Translations under genes and position numbers: made by a program
Part shown: positions 1 through 9,224 of the stretch, in pieces
How positions within the stretch are numbered: the stretch's first letter is position 1
Layout: each line of letters opens with the position of its first letter
Assembly: GCA_900315255.1 (NCBI GenBank)
Contig: OMYH01000008.1
Location: forward strand, 37,538 to 99,934
Direction of reading: 5' to 3'
Length of the DNA stretch: 62,397 bases
Origin: an uncultured Eubacteriales bacterium
GTDB lineage: Bacteria > Bacillota > Clostridia > Oscillospirales > Acutalibacteraceae
The notes under the pieces: model-generated
Databases searched by the model: none
The model's input: only the letters and a program-made list of their open reading frames with translations
Told to the model about the DNA's origin: nothing

Positions 1-98
1 CCTTGAAATACGTCAGTATTCCTGCGGATTTTTCGCACAATTTGCCTAAAAATCTGACGGTGCAACTTCGGCACTCGATTTAATCAGTGTCTCCTTAA
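1..98 (-). repeat. Copy A of a 98-bp dispersed repeat
   Basis: Read on the minus strand, this segment matches bases 62288-62385 at 96 of 98 positions without gaps; the two differences lie near bases 58-61. It runs up to the first base of the window, so its true outer end is not visible. The last 17 codons and the stop of the CBM21-like gene lie inside it. The high identity suggests a recently dispersed or homogenised family. No hairpin strong enough for a classic REP element was seen. Confidence 0.9.
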
Positions 99-633
99 CC
101 TTTACAACCTTAGTGTAGTTAGCATTCTGTAAAGTTGCAACTACCATAAACTTATTTGCGGGAACATATGAATCTGCTCTTGAAGCTGCTATCATAGTGT
201 CCTTGCCGATCTTTTCTGTTGTATAGTTCTTACCATTGTTGTTGTCCCAAAAAACCTTGCCGTTAGCAACATACTTAAGGCAGAATTTTTTGCCGTAGCT
301 GGAGATGTTTGCTTCCCAGATCTTGTAGCCATTGTATGACTTTACAAGTGTTGCAGGCTCATCGTACCATTCCTTTGAACCATCACCGTAATCATAGTGA
401 ACATAAACATTCTCTCTCCAACCATTGCCGGTTGTTTTAATATAAATGTGTGTGCTGCTCTTGCCATACTTAACAAATGATGTGTCTGCTGAATAGAAAC
501 TTACTGTGCCCCAAACCTCTTGCTGCAAGCCTGCTGCTGATGCGCTGACTGAAGCTAATGCACAAGTAGAAAGAATAAGACAGAGTGTGAGAATGAGAGA
601 GGCGACTTTTTTGAGTACCTTTACTTTGTTCAT
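46..633 (-). CDS. Secreted CBM21-like starch/glycogen-binding protein
   Basis: This 195-residue protein starts with a signal peptide (basic MNKVKVLKK, a hydrophobic core, then an ASA cleavage region). The rest resembles a single CBM21-type module: the end of the domain carries the family hallmark FWDNNNGKNY, preceded by an aromatic-rich beta-sandwich with VYVHYDYGDGSKEW. CBM21 modules bind alpha-glucans such as starch and glycogen. No catalytic domain, dockerin or wall anchor is visible, so it probably acts as a free or loosely held binding protein. The start at 633 has AAAGGAG upstream; a longer frame begins at 702 but adds a segment before the signal peptide. The last 17 codons lie in the dispersed repeat, so the natural C-terminus may have been replaced. 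Confidence 0.75.
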   Translation of the reverse strand: MNKVKVLKKVASLILTLCLILSTCALASVSASAAGLQQEVWGTVSFYSADTSFVKYGKSSTHIYIKTTGNGWRENVYVHYDYGDGSKEWYDEPATLVKSYNGYKIWEANISSYGKKFCLKYVANGKVFWDNNNGKNYTTEKIGKDTMIAASRADSYVPANKFMVVATLQNANYTKVVKVKETLIKSSAEVAPSDF

Positions 634-702
634 GGAAAAATCTCCTTTGTTGAAATAAAATTGTGTTTGGTACAATACTGCTATAAAAATATTAAATAAC
701 AT

Positions 703-1046
703 GATATAAACTATAAGATTTGTCTAAAATTTGTTAAAATATAAGTAATGATATATTGTTATATATTTGTATATAAATAGGATAATAAATATAAATTGTG
801 AAAAAAACAAACTTAAAAACAGAGTTTTCGAACTGTGTTTTTATGTGAAAATTGAATGTATGTTGCATACAAAAACAGTTGCATTATAGAGAATTAATTA
901 TATTATTTTTAATGGTAATGTCTGGTGTTATTTAAGTTTAAAAACGATGTGTTATATAAATATAGTTTTCCATTTGTCAGAGAATCCGAATACACCACAT
1001 ATTAGTTGAAAGTATTGAGCATTAGCAATCAGAGATATAGTTGAAA
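703..1046. other. AT-rich intergenic stretch
   Basis: This stretch is very AT-rich and no open frame, RNA gene or convincing operator was found in it. It lies upstream of the CBM21-like gene and downstream of the YfhO gene terminator, so it should hold the promoter of the former, but no clear -35/-10 pair could be picked. Confidence 0.5.
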
Positions 1047-1071
1047 AGACCACCCGAGCAGCGGGTGGTCT
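1041..1071 (-). terminator. Rho-independent terminator of the YfhO gene
   Basis: A perfect 10-bp GC-rich stem (AGACCACCCG / CGGGTGGTCT, loop of 5) is followed on the minus strand by TTTTCAA. It lies 37 bases after the YfhO stop codon. Confidence 0.85.
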
Positions 1072-1107
1072 GTATGATTTGGTTAAAAAGTAATTATCTT
1101 ACAGTTA

Positions 1108-3825
1108 TTATTTATCGGGCACAAAATTAAAATTCAGGAATATCGGCAGCAGATATATTATCGCTACTGCTGCGATCACACCGAGCTTTACTATTATCTC
1201 CGAAAGGCTGTTCAGCTTTTTGTTGTCGGTCAGTTTGCCCTTCTTTGTGAGTATCGTGTATACTATTACGCACGCAAGTGCGATGAGAGATACTATTGCA
1301 GAGAGCATGAAGCCCTTCGGCATGAACGTTATCTTAATATCATTGTGTCCGTTTTCAAGATCGAATGCCACAAAATCGGATAATACACGCTTGTATTCAA
1401 CCTTTTTGCCGTTTACCTTTACAGTCAGTCCCTCGTTGTAGGGAAGCGACAGCAGACAAACCTTGTCGCCCTGCGAATCTGCGCTGCCAGTGAGAACCCC
1501 CTTTTTGTATGAGAACGTTCCCATCTGAGTGTTGTCAACAGCCTCTTCGAGCATTTCGTTGTCTATGGAAAACACTCCGAATGACTTTACGTTAATGCTC
1601 TTTTTGAACCTCAGCGTGAGATTGACGGTTTCGTCCTCAAATGTACCCATTCTCAGCAAACCGTTTTCGCCTTCTGTAGGATAAGTTCCGCGGTATTCCT
1701 TACCGTTTATGTAAATGTTTATTGCTTCATAAAAGGTCTCTCTGACATTTGTCGAAAACTCTCCCGAGCAATCAGCAAACAAAGTCTTGCGGCCTTCTAC
1801 TTTGATAGTATAATTCAGGTCTTTTCCTTTGCTAACCTTGAAATTACCTCCTTGGTTCACGAGGAATCCTGGATTATTGGGCTGGTAATGCTCCACGAAA
1901 TTATCTCCGAACAACGATGTGTACAAATACTCCTGAACCTCGGGACGTGTATACATATCAGGAATATATTGTCTTTGATAGATAGATTTGCTTGTTATTA
2001 TGCCTATTCCTTTATAAATGGGAACACTGTCTATCTGATAACCGTCGCGAGCCGCCACAGATGTTTCGGTTTTGCCGTCGCCCCAGTCTATCTTGTATTT
2101 TACACCGAATAAGAAGTCGGTCAGGTCTGTTCCGCCGTTTGAGCCTGTCTGCACCCAGACGGTGTTGTATCCGAGCTTATGGTGCGTTGCCATATAGTCT
2201 TTATCTGTCAGTGATGTATAGTGACTGATTGAGTTGAAGCCCATAGCTCCGGGCATATTGTAATCGGTTACTTTCATGCTTGTGCCGACTCTGTAGAACT
2301 GATCGCTGTCGTCCTGCTGCTGAACCTCTTTGGCAATTGCGATCATGGAATAATAGCTGTCATTCTGGTACGGGTCATTGATGTATGGGGAAACCATGTA
2401 TATGTATAAATTACCCACAGACTCTACCGTTACAAGTATGGCAAGAATGAGTGCAAACCATCTGCGGTTAATAAGACGCTTTTTATAGAAAATATACATA
2501 AGAGAGAACATCAGCACAGACAGTATGAACATCGCTGTGAGTCCGTCCAACGACTCCGAGCTTCCCCAAAGACTTGAGGTGTATGCCGTGAGCTCCTTAA
2601 AGTTATTTGAGATAAACGCTGCCTGAAACCATACATAATAAAATATGAGTATTCCGCTCAGAACTACCATAACAGCCTGCGTCATAGTATTGCGCTTTGT
2701 TTTCGTTATGACAATATTCTGCCCGTCGCTTTCAAAATATACTGCGCAGCAGCGAAGTCCCGAGAATATCGTAACAAAAGCATATCTTGTAGGGAAACAC
2801 ATATAATTGCCTGTGTGCCACACTGTGTTAATCGGTTCGATAATAATGGGCAGAAGCGTCATGATGAACAGATACAGCGAGAGCTTTTCTTGTCTTGTGT
2901 GTCCCTTTGTTCTGAAAACGTTTACCAATACAGCAGCAAAGAGGAATGCTGAGCAGTATATGAGCGGTATATTCGTTTCATAGGGGGAGAGGAAGTTTGC
3001 CTCCTGAATAGTTTTGATCGCAGATTCCATTCTTACAGACTGCATTGTTTCGAGATAGCACGGCAGCCATACGAACGTGGTCATCAGCAGAGCAAAAACA
3101 GTTCCGCTGATAAGCTTTGAATAGCAATTCTTTGCGAATTCCTTTTTATCGGCAAAAAAAGCATACCCGCTTACAACAACCAGTACATATAAAGCTACCA
3201 TGAAGAATATGTAGAAGTTGTTGTACATCATCAGGGCGATCAGTATGATATAAGGAATATTATTGCCCTTTTTGAACAATATATCGATCGAGATCATCAG
3301 CAGCGGCAGCAGGAACATCATATCAAGCCACATATGGTTTTGATAATAGAGCATTCCGTAGCCGCAGAATGCGTAGATCACACTGAGCACCATTTTTTCG
3401 GGTCTGCTCATTTTCTTGTGACAGAAGTGGAAATACAGACATGCCGAAAAAGCGCATAAAGCAAGCTTTAGTGTTACGAGTATATTCATAAAGCGAGGAA
3501 GCTCGCTTTTGTCAACGAATTTGACAAGCATATTGATCGGACTTGAAATAAAAAAGCAGAATACACCCCAGAAATTCATGCCCGAAGCGTTTTCCATACT
3601 GAAGAGTACGCTTTCTTTGCCGTCAAGAATATCCTTGAGATCGGCGAGAAGCGGAATGCACTGCTGACGCATATCGCACCATGCAATACTGCCGTCTCCG
3701 AATGGGTACAGCCCCGATTTGAAGAACACCGCAAACAGTACGCATACGGTGAACAGCGCAGGTATCAGGCAGTACCACATCTCTTTACACAGGTCAAGGA
3801 ATTTAGATATTTTTGTTTTCAACAT
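1108..3825 (-). CDS. YfhO-family polytopic membrane protein (first copy)
   Basis: This 905-residue integral membrane protein belongs to the YfhO family (PF09586), GT-C-like proteins thought to transfer sugars from lipid-linked donors to cell-surface polymers. After the first membrane segment comes the family motif YPFGDGS with CDMRQQ. About a dozen hydrophobic segments follow, then a large extracytoplasmic C-terminal beta-rich region (about residues 480-850) and a final membrane helix. The second copy at 22326 shares the overall plan (YPFGERQ, then SDCKQQ). In B. subtilis and Listeria, YfhO-type proteins pair with a GT2 polyprenyl-phosphate glycosyltransferase; none lies next to this copy. 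An AAGAAAGGAAAC ribosome site precedes the ATG. The acceptor polymer is unknown. Confidence 0.85.
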   Translation of the reverse strand: MLKTKISKFLDLCKEMWYCLIPALFTVCVLFAVFFKSGLYPFGDGSIAWCDMRQQCIPLLADLKDILDGKESVLFSMENASGMNFWGVFCFFISSPINMLVKFVDKSELPRFMNILVTLKLALCAFSACLYFHFCHKKMSRPEKMVLSVIYAFCGYGMLYYQNHMWLDMMFLLPLLMISIDILFKKGNNIPYIILIALMMYNNFYIFFMVALYVLVVVSGYAFFADKKEFAKNCYSKLISGTVFALLMTTFVWLPCYLETMQSVRMESAIKTIQEANFLSPYETNIPLIYCSAFLFAAVLVNVFRTKGHTRQEKLSLYLFIMTLLPIIIEPINTVWHTGNYMCFPTRYAFVTIFSGLRCCAVYFESDGQNIVITKTKRNTMTQAVMVVLSGILIFYYVWFQAAFISNNFKELTAYTSSLWGSSESLDGLTAMFILSVLMFSLMYIFYKKRLINRRWFALILAILVTVESVGNLYIYMVSPYINDPYQNDSYYSMIAIAKEVQQQDDSDQFYRVGTSMKVTDYNMPGAMGFNSISHYTSLTDKDYMATHHKLGYNTVWVQTGSNGGTDLTDFLFGVKYKIDWGDGKTETSVAARDGYQIDSVPIYKGIGIITSKSIYQRQYIPDMYTRPEVQEYLYTSLFGDNFVEHYQPNNPGFLVNQGGNFKVSKGKDLNYTIKVEGRKTLFADCSGEFSTNVRETFYEAINIYINGKEYRGTYPTEGENGLLRMGTFEDETVNLTLRFKKSINVKSFGVFSIDNEMLEEAVDNTQMGTFSYKKGVLTGSADSQGDKVCLLSLPYNEGLTVKVNGKKVEYKRVLSDFVAFDLENGHNDIKITFMPKGFMLSAIVSLIALACVIVYTILTKKGKLTDNKKLNSLSEIIVKLGVIAAVAIIYLLPIFLNFNFVPDK

Positions 3826-3977
3826 GATCTGTTTCCTTTCTTAAAAACTAAGATTATGCCATTTACATACATTATAATAGCATTAAAAAGTATATCATAC
3901 CGAAAAATCAAAGTCAAATACAGGAATGATTTTTCTATATAGTGTACTTATAACTGTACTTATAAAAAAATTTTTCA

Positions 3978-5582
3978 TCAATTTTTTATAATACGGTTTG
4001 CCTCGATGTATTCGTCATAGCTTGATGTAATATCCCTGATACCTGTTTTTTCTATAAAGATTATTCTGTTTGCTACTGTCTGGATAAACTCATGGTCGTG
4101 CGATGTGAAGAGAACTATTCCCTTAAAAGCCGTCAGACCGTTGTTTACGGCTGTGATCGACTCCAAATCCAGGTGGTTGGTGGGCTGATCGAGGACAAGA
4201 ACGTTCGAGCCGAAAAGCATCATTCTCGAGAGCATACATCTCACACGCTCGCCGCCCGAAAGGACCTTCACGGGTTTAAATACATCATCACCCGAGAACA
4301 GCATCTTGCCTAAAAAGCCTCTTAAATAAGTGTCGGTGCGATCGTTTGACTTATTGTACTGTGAGAGCCACTCGAGGATCGTCATGTCGCAGTTATCGAA
4401 GAACTCGCTGTTATCTTTAGGGAAGTATGACTGTGTTGTCGAAACGCCCCATTTAAACCTGCCCGAATCGGGATCGGCTTTTTCCATAAGAATATCAAAG
4501 AGGGCGGTAACGGCGTTCTCATTTTCGCAAAGAAATGCCACCTTATCGCCCCTTTCAAGGCGAAATGTCACATTATCGAGCAGCTTTTCGCCGTCTATTG
4601 TCTTTGAAAGTCCTTCAACCTCAAGAATCTCCTTGCCGGGTTCTCTGTCCATATTAAAGCCGACCCACGGATAACGTCTTGACGATGCGGGAAGCTCTTC
4701 AACCGAGAGTTTTTCGATAAGCTTCTTCCTTGAAGTAGCTTGCTTCGATTTCGATTTGTTTGCGGAGAAGCGAGCGATAAATGTCTGTAATTCTTTGATC
4801 TTATCCTCGGCTTTTTTGTTCTGTTGTTTTATCATCTGCTGAATAAGCTGTGAGGATTGATACCAGAACTCATAGTTACCGACATACATTTTGACCTTAT
4901 TGTAGTCAATATCGACTATATGCGTACAAACCGTATTGAGGAAGTGTCTGTCATGGGATACGACTATAACGGTACCTTCAAAATCGAGCAGGAAGTCCTC
5001 AAGCCATGCGATAGCGTTAACATCAAGGTGGTTGGTAGGCTCGTCAAGAAGGATAATATCGGGATTGCCGAACAAAGCCTGTGCAAGCAGAACCTTCACC
5101 TTTTCCTTGCCTGTGAGCGTACTCATAGATGTATAGAGAATATCCTCCGAAAGGCCAAGACCCTGAATAAGCTTTGAAGCGTCGCTTTCAGCCTCCCAGC
5201 CGTCCATCTCGGCAAACTCTGCCTCAAGCTCGCAAACACGGATTCCTTCTTCGTCTGTCATGTCGCCCTTTGCATAGAGGGCGTCTTTTTCGGTCATAAT
5301 ATCATAGAGCTTGCGGTTGCCCATAATGACTGTGTCAAGAACAGTATATTCGTCAAAAGCGAAGTGATCCTGTTTGAGTACGGACATACGGGTATCCTTT
5401 TTGATAACGACTTCGCCTGTTGATGATTCAAGCTCGCCGCTTAATATTTTGAGAAATGTTGATTTACCTGCGCCGTTTGCGCCGATAACGCCGTAGCAGT
5501 TGCCCTCTGTGAATTTCAGGTCAACGTCCTTGTAAAGGGGAGTACCGTTAAAGCTTAAGCTGAGGTTGGAAACGGTAATCAT
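3978..5582 (-). CDS. ABC-F family ATPase, YkpA/YbiT type
   Basis: This 535-residue soluble protein has two fused ABC domains and no membrane segment, as in ABC-F proteins that act on the ribosome. Domain 1 has a complete Walker A (GANGAGKS, residues 34-41) and Walker B (LLDEPTNHLD) but a degenerate signature (LTGKEK). Domain 2 has a normal signature (LSGGERVR), but its Walker A region reads CENENAVTA, lacking the lysine, and its Walker B reads LDQPTNHLD with Gln for the catalytic Glu. So one composite ATP site looks intact and the other degenerate. The region between the domains is rich in Lys and Glu, as in the ABC-F linker. The start at 5582 fits the beta-strand MITVSNLSL; the in-frame ATG at 5621 adds a charged tail without a ribosome site. 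Confidence 0.85.
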   Translation of the reverse strand: MITVSNLSLSFNGTPLYKDVDLKFTEGNCYGVIGANGAGKSTFLKILSGELESSTGEVVIKKDTRMSVLKQDHFAFDEYTVLDTVIMGNRKLYDIMTEKDALYAKGDMTDEEGIRVCELEAEFAEMDGWEAESDASKLIQGLGLSEDILYTSMSTLTGKEKVKVLLAQALFGNPDIILLDEPTNHLDVNAIAWLEDFLLDFEGTVIVVSHDRHFLNTVCTHIVDIDYNKVKMYVGNYEFWYQSSQLIQQMIKQQNKKAEDKIKELQTFIARFSANKSKSKQATSRKKLIEKLSVEELPASSRRYPWVGFNMDREPGKEILEVEGLSKTIDGEKLLDNVTFRLERGDKVAFLCENENAVTALFDILMEKADPDSGRFKWGVSTTQSYFPKDNSEFFDNCDMTILEWLSQYNKSNDRTDTYLRGFLGKMLFSGDDVFKPVKVLSGGERVRCMLSRMMLFGSNVLVLDQPTNHLDLESITAVNNGLTAFKGIVLFTSHDHEFIQTVANRIIFIEKTGIRDITSSYDEYIEANRIIKN

Positions 5583-5697
5583 ATAATCACGTCCATTCTT
5601 TTCTTTTTCTTTATAATACATAATGCTGCAAGAAATATTATAGCAGTATATTACGGGTTTTGCAAGTGCGATATTAACCTAAAATTACACCTGTACA

Positions 5698-5740
5698 AAA
5701 GAAAACACTAAGCAAGTTATCACTGCTCAGTGTTTTTTCT
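5698..5740 (-). terminator. Terminator after the LRR-dockerin gene
   Basis: The hairpin AAAACACTAAGCA / TGCTCAGTGTTTT (5702-5714 with 5724-5736) is followed on the minus strand by CTTTTG. It resembles the hairpin at 10949-10991 in sequence. Confidence 0.8.
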
Positions 5741-5765
5741 TTAGTATGGTTGTATTCGGTATTAT

Positions 5766-8700
5766 TCAGGCGGTAATCTCCGTCCCTATTTTTTCGTTCT
5801 TCGACATTTTGATCGTGTATCGGAGAATATCGAGAGCATCCTTATTGGTAACTTTGTTGTCACTGTTGACGTCTGCTAATTTAAGCTGATTATCATCGAG
5901 CTTTTTGAGATTAATAACATAACGTTGGATTAGCATACTGTCTTTAGCGGAGATCTTACCATCTCCGTCAACATCGCCCGCTTTACCAATAGGTTTCGGC
6001 TGATCGGGTGATTCTTCACTGTCGGTGTCAGACTCCGTATCGGTATTTGACTCCGTGTCGGTATTTGACTCTGTATCGGTGTCAGACTCCGTATCGGTAT
6101 TTGATTCCGTGTCGGTATTTGACTCTGTATCGGTGTCAGACTCCACATCGGTATTTGATTCCGTGTCGGTATTTGACTCTGTATCGGTGTCAGACTCCGT
6201 ATCGGTATTTGATTCCGTGTCGGTATTTGACTCTGTATCGGTGTCAGACTCCGTATCGGTATTTGACTCCGTGTCGGTATTTGATTCCGTGTCGGTATTT
6301 GACTCCGTATCGGTGTCAGACTCCGTATCGGTATTTGACTCTGTATCGGTATCGGAGTCGACATCGGATTCATCGTAAAGTTCTGTTTCATCGGTCTTAT
6401 TTATAATTTCGGTTGTGTCGCCGTCGAGGAGAACATAAGGCAAGCTGTTTTTATCAGCATATTTATGTATCTCGGAATCCTTGTAGCAGTAGATTACGGC
6501 TAACGGGCTTGTTTTAATAATATTCTCGCCGATAGTAGTTACGGAAGCAGGTACTTCCAGTCTTTTCAGAGAACTGCAGCTGCTGAAAGCATTATTCTCG
6601 ATGGTATCTACAGTATCGGGGATTTTAACGCTTTTGATACCGGAGCATGATTCAAAGAGGTGGGCGGGTATTTTTGTTATACCGTCTTCAAATGTTACTT
6701 TTTTCAGGCCTGAACAGTTTGCAAACGGGGCATAGTATTCTGAAAATTCGCTGTATCCGATATTCACAAGAGAGGAGGGGATATATACCTCCGAAAGGGA
6801 TGTGCAGCCTGCAAAAACCTCTTGACCAAGACTGATAAGTTCATTTGAAAAAATAGCTTTTTTAAGAGATGTACAATTTTTAAAGCTTTCGTTTCCGATG
6901 CTTGATAATGAAGAGGAGAATTTGTCTATCGTAAGTGCCTTGCAATTCTCAAATGCAGAATCTTCGATAGTAGTCAGCGAATCCGGAAGAACTGTTTTTG
7001 CCAATACTGTACAATTACGGAATGCATCTTTTTTAATAGTGTCGAGAGATTGTGAAAGATTGATAGTATTCAGGTTTGTGCAGTGACTGAATGCGCCGTT
7101 TTCGATCATGTTAACGGTATCGGGTATGGTTACTGTGATGAGTCCTGTGCAACCTTCAAAGAGGTGTGTCGGAATTTTAGTTATTCCATCCTCAAAAGTT
7201 ACTTTTTTTAGATTTGAACATTTCGCAAAAGGAGCATAATCTTCTGAATATTCGCTGTATCCTATATTCACAAGAGATGAAGGAATATAAGTTTCGGAAA
7301 TTGAGGTGCAGCCATAGAATGCTTTGCATTCCAACGTAGTAAGTTCGCTGTTGAACAGGACTTTTTTTAGAGCGGTACAATTTTGGAATCCTTCCTCTCC
7401 TATAATTGAGAGAGACTCCGGGAAATCTATTTTTGAAAGTGCCGAACATGAGTCAAATGCGCATTTTTCTATACTGCTAAGCGATTTGGGGAGAATAACC
7501 GTTTTAAGGTTTGTGCAATGATTAAATGCGTAACTTTCTATTGTTTCTACTGTATCCGGGATAGTAATATTTGTAAGTCCCGTGCAGGATTCAAAAAGAT
7601 GTGTCGGTATCTTTGCGATTCCGTCCTCAAAGGTTACCTTTTTCAGGCTTGAACAGTTTGCAAACGGGGCATAATATTCTGAATATTCGCTGTATCCGAT
7701 ATTCACAAGAGACGATGGAATGAATATTTCGGAAAGTGAGGTGCAACCGCAAAATGCTTCTCGTTCCAAGTAAGAAAGGTTGTTTGGCAAAGCGGCTTTC
7801 TTTAGTGATGTACAATTCTTAAAGCTTGCCTCTCCGATTCGTATAAGTGTCTCGGGAAATTCAACGTTTAACAGCGACTTGCAGTTATTGAATGAACACT
7901 TTCCAATACTGTCAAGAAATTGCGAAAGTACTACCGTTTTAAGGTTTGTACAGCAGTTAAAAGCGTAGCTTTCGATTGTCTCTACCGTATCCGGAATTGT
8001 AATATTGCTAATTCCCGTGCAAGATTCAAAAAGATGTGTGGGTATTTTTGTAATCCCTTCCTCAAATGTTACGGTTTTAAGGCTTGAACAATCAGCGAAC
8101 GGCGAATAGTTTTCTGAATACTCACTATAACCTATATTTACGAGAGAAGAGGGGATATAGACCTCCGTGAGTGCCGTACAGCCTGCGAAGCCCTTCTTAT
8201 TAACAGTTGAAAGCTCATCGGGCAAGATCATTTTTTTGAGTGAAGTACAGTTCTCGAAGCAGGATTCTCCGATATTTAACAAGCTATCAGGAAAATCTAT
8301 CGAAGAGAGCGATGAACAGTTCTTGAATGCACAGCTGCCAATGCTGTCCAGAACTTTTGAAAGGTTAACGTTCTTAAGACTTATACAGTTGTTAAACGCA
8401 CTGCTTTCGATTGTTTCTACCGTATCTGGAATTGTAACCTCTTTCAGTCCTGTGCAAGACTCAAAGAGGTGTGCGGGTATCTTAATAATGCCGTCTTCAA
8501 AGGTGATTTTTCCGAGACTTGAACAGTTTGCGAAAGGCGAGTAGTTTTCCGAATATTCACTATACCCAATATTCACAAGCGAAGCGGGAATATTTATTTC
8601 CGTCAACGCTGTACACTCTGCAAATGCTTTTTGACCAATTTTGTTTAATTCCTTAGGCAGAATGACAGATTTTAGATTAGCACATTTATAAAATGCTTGC

Positions 8701-9041
8701 TCGCCAATTTCGGTAACTTCTTCCGGAATGACTGCGCTTGAAATATTGCTTTCCTTAAAGCAATTATTTTCTATTTTTGTAACAGGATTTCCGTCTATCT
8801 CCGATGGGATGGTGCAATCATCCGTTGTACCAAGATACTTCACAAGTGTCACTTCATCGCCAATAAGAGCATACTCAAAATCACCTTCGGACTGAGTATC
8901 TTGACTGATATGGGTGGGTACGGATTTCGCTGAAGAAACCATGTCGTTCGTTTCGTATGCTTTGGCGGATACAGGCGTAATCGCCATAGAAATAAGTGTA
9001 AGAGCAGACATGATGACTGCGGCTGATTTTTTGATTTTCGT
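5766..9041 (-). CDS. BspA-type LRR_5 surface protein with C-terminal dockerin
   Basis: This secreted protein of about 1,090 residues is built from LRR_5 (BspA-like) leucine-rich repeats of about 23 residues, with consensus elements such as IPDTVETIES and SLVNIGYSEYSE. The repeats sit in five larger blocks that recur every 434-436 bp (one 504 bp). A Thr/Asp/Glu/Ser linker follows, ending in a type I dockerin with loops DVDGDGKISAKD and DVNSDNKVTNKD. BspA-like LRRs mediate adhesion or binding; the dockerin should dock to a cohesin. The start is unusual: the ATG at 9011 leaves a signal peptide without basic residues, whereas an in-frame ACG at 9041, nine bases after AAAAGGAG, gives (M)KIKKSAAVIM, a normal signal peptide. 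ACG use, or a mutated ATG, is inferred. Confidence 0.85.
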   Translation of the reverse strand, partial: TKIKKSAAVIMSALTLISMAITPVSAKAYETNDMVSSAKSVPTHISQDTQSEGDFEYALIGDEVTLVKYLGTTDDCTIPSEIDGNPVTKIENNCFKESNISSAVIPEEVTEIGEQAFYKCANLKSVILPKELNKIGQKAFAECTALTEINIPASLVNIGYSEYSENYSPFANCSSLGKITFEDGIIKIPAHLFESCTGLKEVTIPDTVETIESSAFNNCISLKNVNLSKVLDSIGSCAFKNCSSLSSIDFPDSLLNIGESCFENCTSLKKMILPDELSTVNKKGFAGCTALTEVYIPSSLVNIGYSEYSENYSPFADCSSLKTVTFEEGITKIPTHLFESCTGISNITIPDTVETIESYAFNCCTNLKTVVLSQFLDSIGKCSFNNCKSLLNVEFPETLIRIGEASFKNCTSLKKAALPNNLSYLEREAFCGCTSLSEIFIPSSLVNIGYSEYSEYYAPFANCSSLKKVTFEDGIAKIPTHLFESCTGLTNITIPDTVETIESYAFNHCTNLKTVILPKSLSSIEKCAFDSCSALSKIDFPESLSIIGEEGFQNCTALKKVLFNSELTTLECKAFYGCTSISETYIPSSLVNIGYSEYSEDYAPFAKCSNLKKVTFEDGITKIPTHLFEGCTGLITVTIPDTVNMIENGAFSHCTNLNTINLSQSLDTIKKDAFRNCTVLAKTVLPDSLTTIEDSAFENCKALTIDKFSSSLSSIGNESFKNCTSLKKAIFSNELISLGQEVFAGCTSLSEVYIPSSLVNIGYSEFSEYYAPFANCSGLKKVTFEDGITKIPAHLFESCSGIKSVKIPDTVDTIENNAFSSCSSLKRLEVPASVTTIGENIIKTSPLAVIYCYKDSEIHKYADKNSLPYVLLDGDTTEIINKTDETELYDESDVDSDTDTESNTDTESDTDTESNTDTESNTDTESNTDTESDTDTESNTDTESNTDTESDTDTESNTDTESNTDVESDTDTESNTDTESNTDTESDTDTESNTDTESNTDTESDTDSEESPDQPKPIGKAGDVDGDGKISAKDSMLIQRYVINLKKLDDNQLKLADVNSDNKVTNKDALDILRYTIKMSKNEKIGTEITA
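5990..6365 (-). repeat. Short tandem repeats encoding the TDTES linker
   Basis: Near-identical 18-bp units encode a Thr-Asp-Thr-Glu-Ser-Asn/Asp linker between the LRR region and the dockerin. The units differ mainly by TCC/TCT and GTG/GTA swaps. Several antisense frames stay open here only because of the repeat. Confidence 0.85.
6740..8580 (-). repeat. Five large tandem LRR blocks
   Basis: Copies of the SLVNIGYSE segment fall near 6751, 7255, 7690, 8124 and 8560. Spacing is 435, 434 and 436 bp for three intervals and 504 bp for one, an extra 69 bp that equals one 23-residue LRR. This indicates block duplication inside the gene. Confidence 0.8.
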
Positions 9042-9224
9042 TTTAATCGTCTCCTTTTCTTAATGTGGTATGTGTACAACATATTATTATAAAAATAAAT
9101 AAGCAAAAAGTCAAGATTGATTAAACGATTTATAGATAATATCTTAGTTATTCGTATAATTGAATACTTTTTACATCTGTAGCTTTTGTTTTCAATATTT
9201 ATATTGAGATATACTTGTTTTGAT

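Noticed and set aside
5990-6365. CRISPR-like array
   Set aside because: The repeats are adjacent, lack unique spacers and are in frame as a protein linker.
6008-6406. Long open frames on the plus strand opposite the LRR linker
   Set aside because: They arise from the 18-bp repeat, which leaves several frames open. They have repeat-only sequence and no ribosome site.
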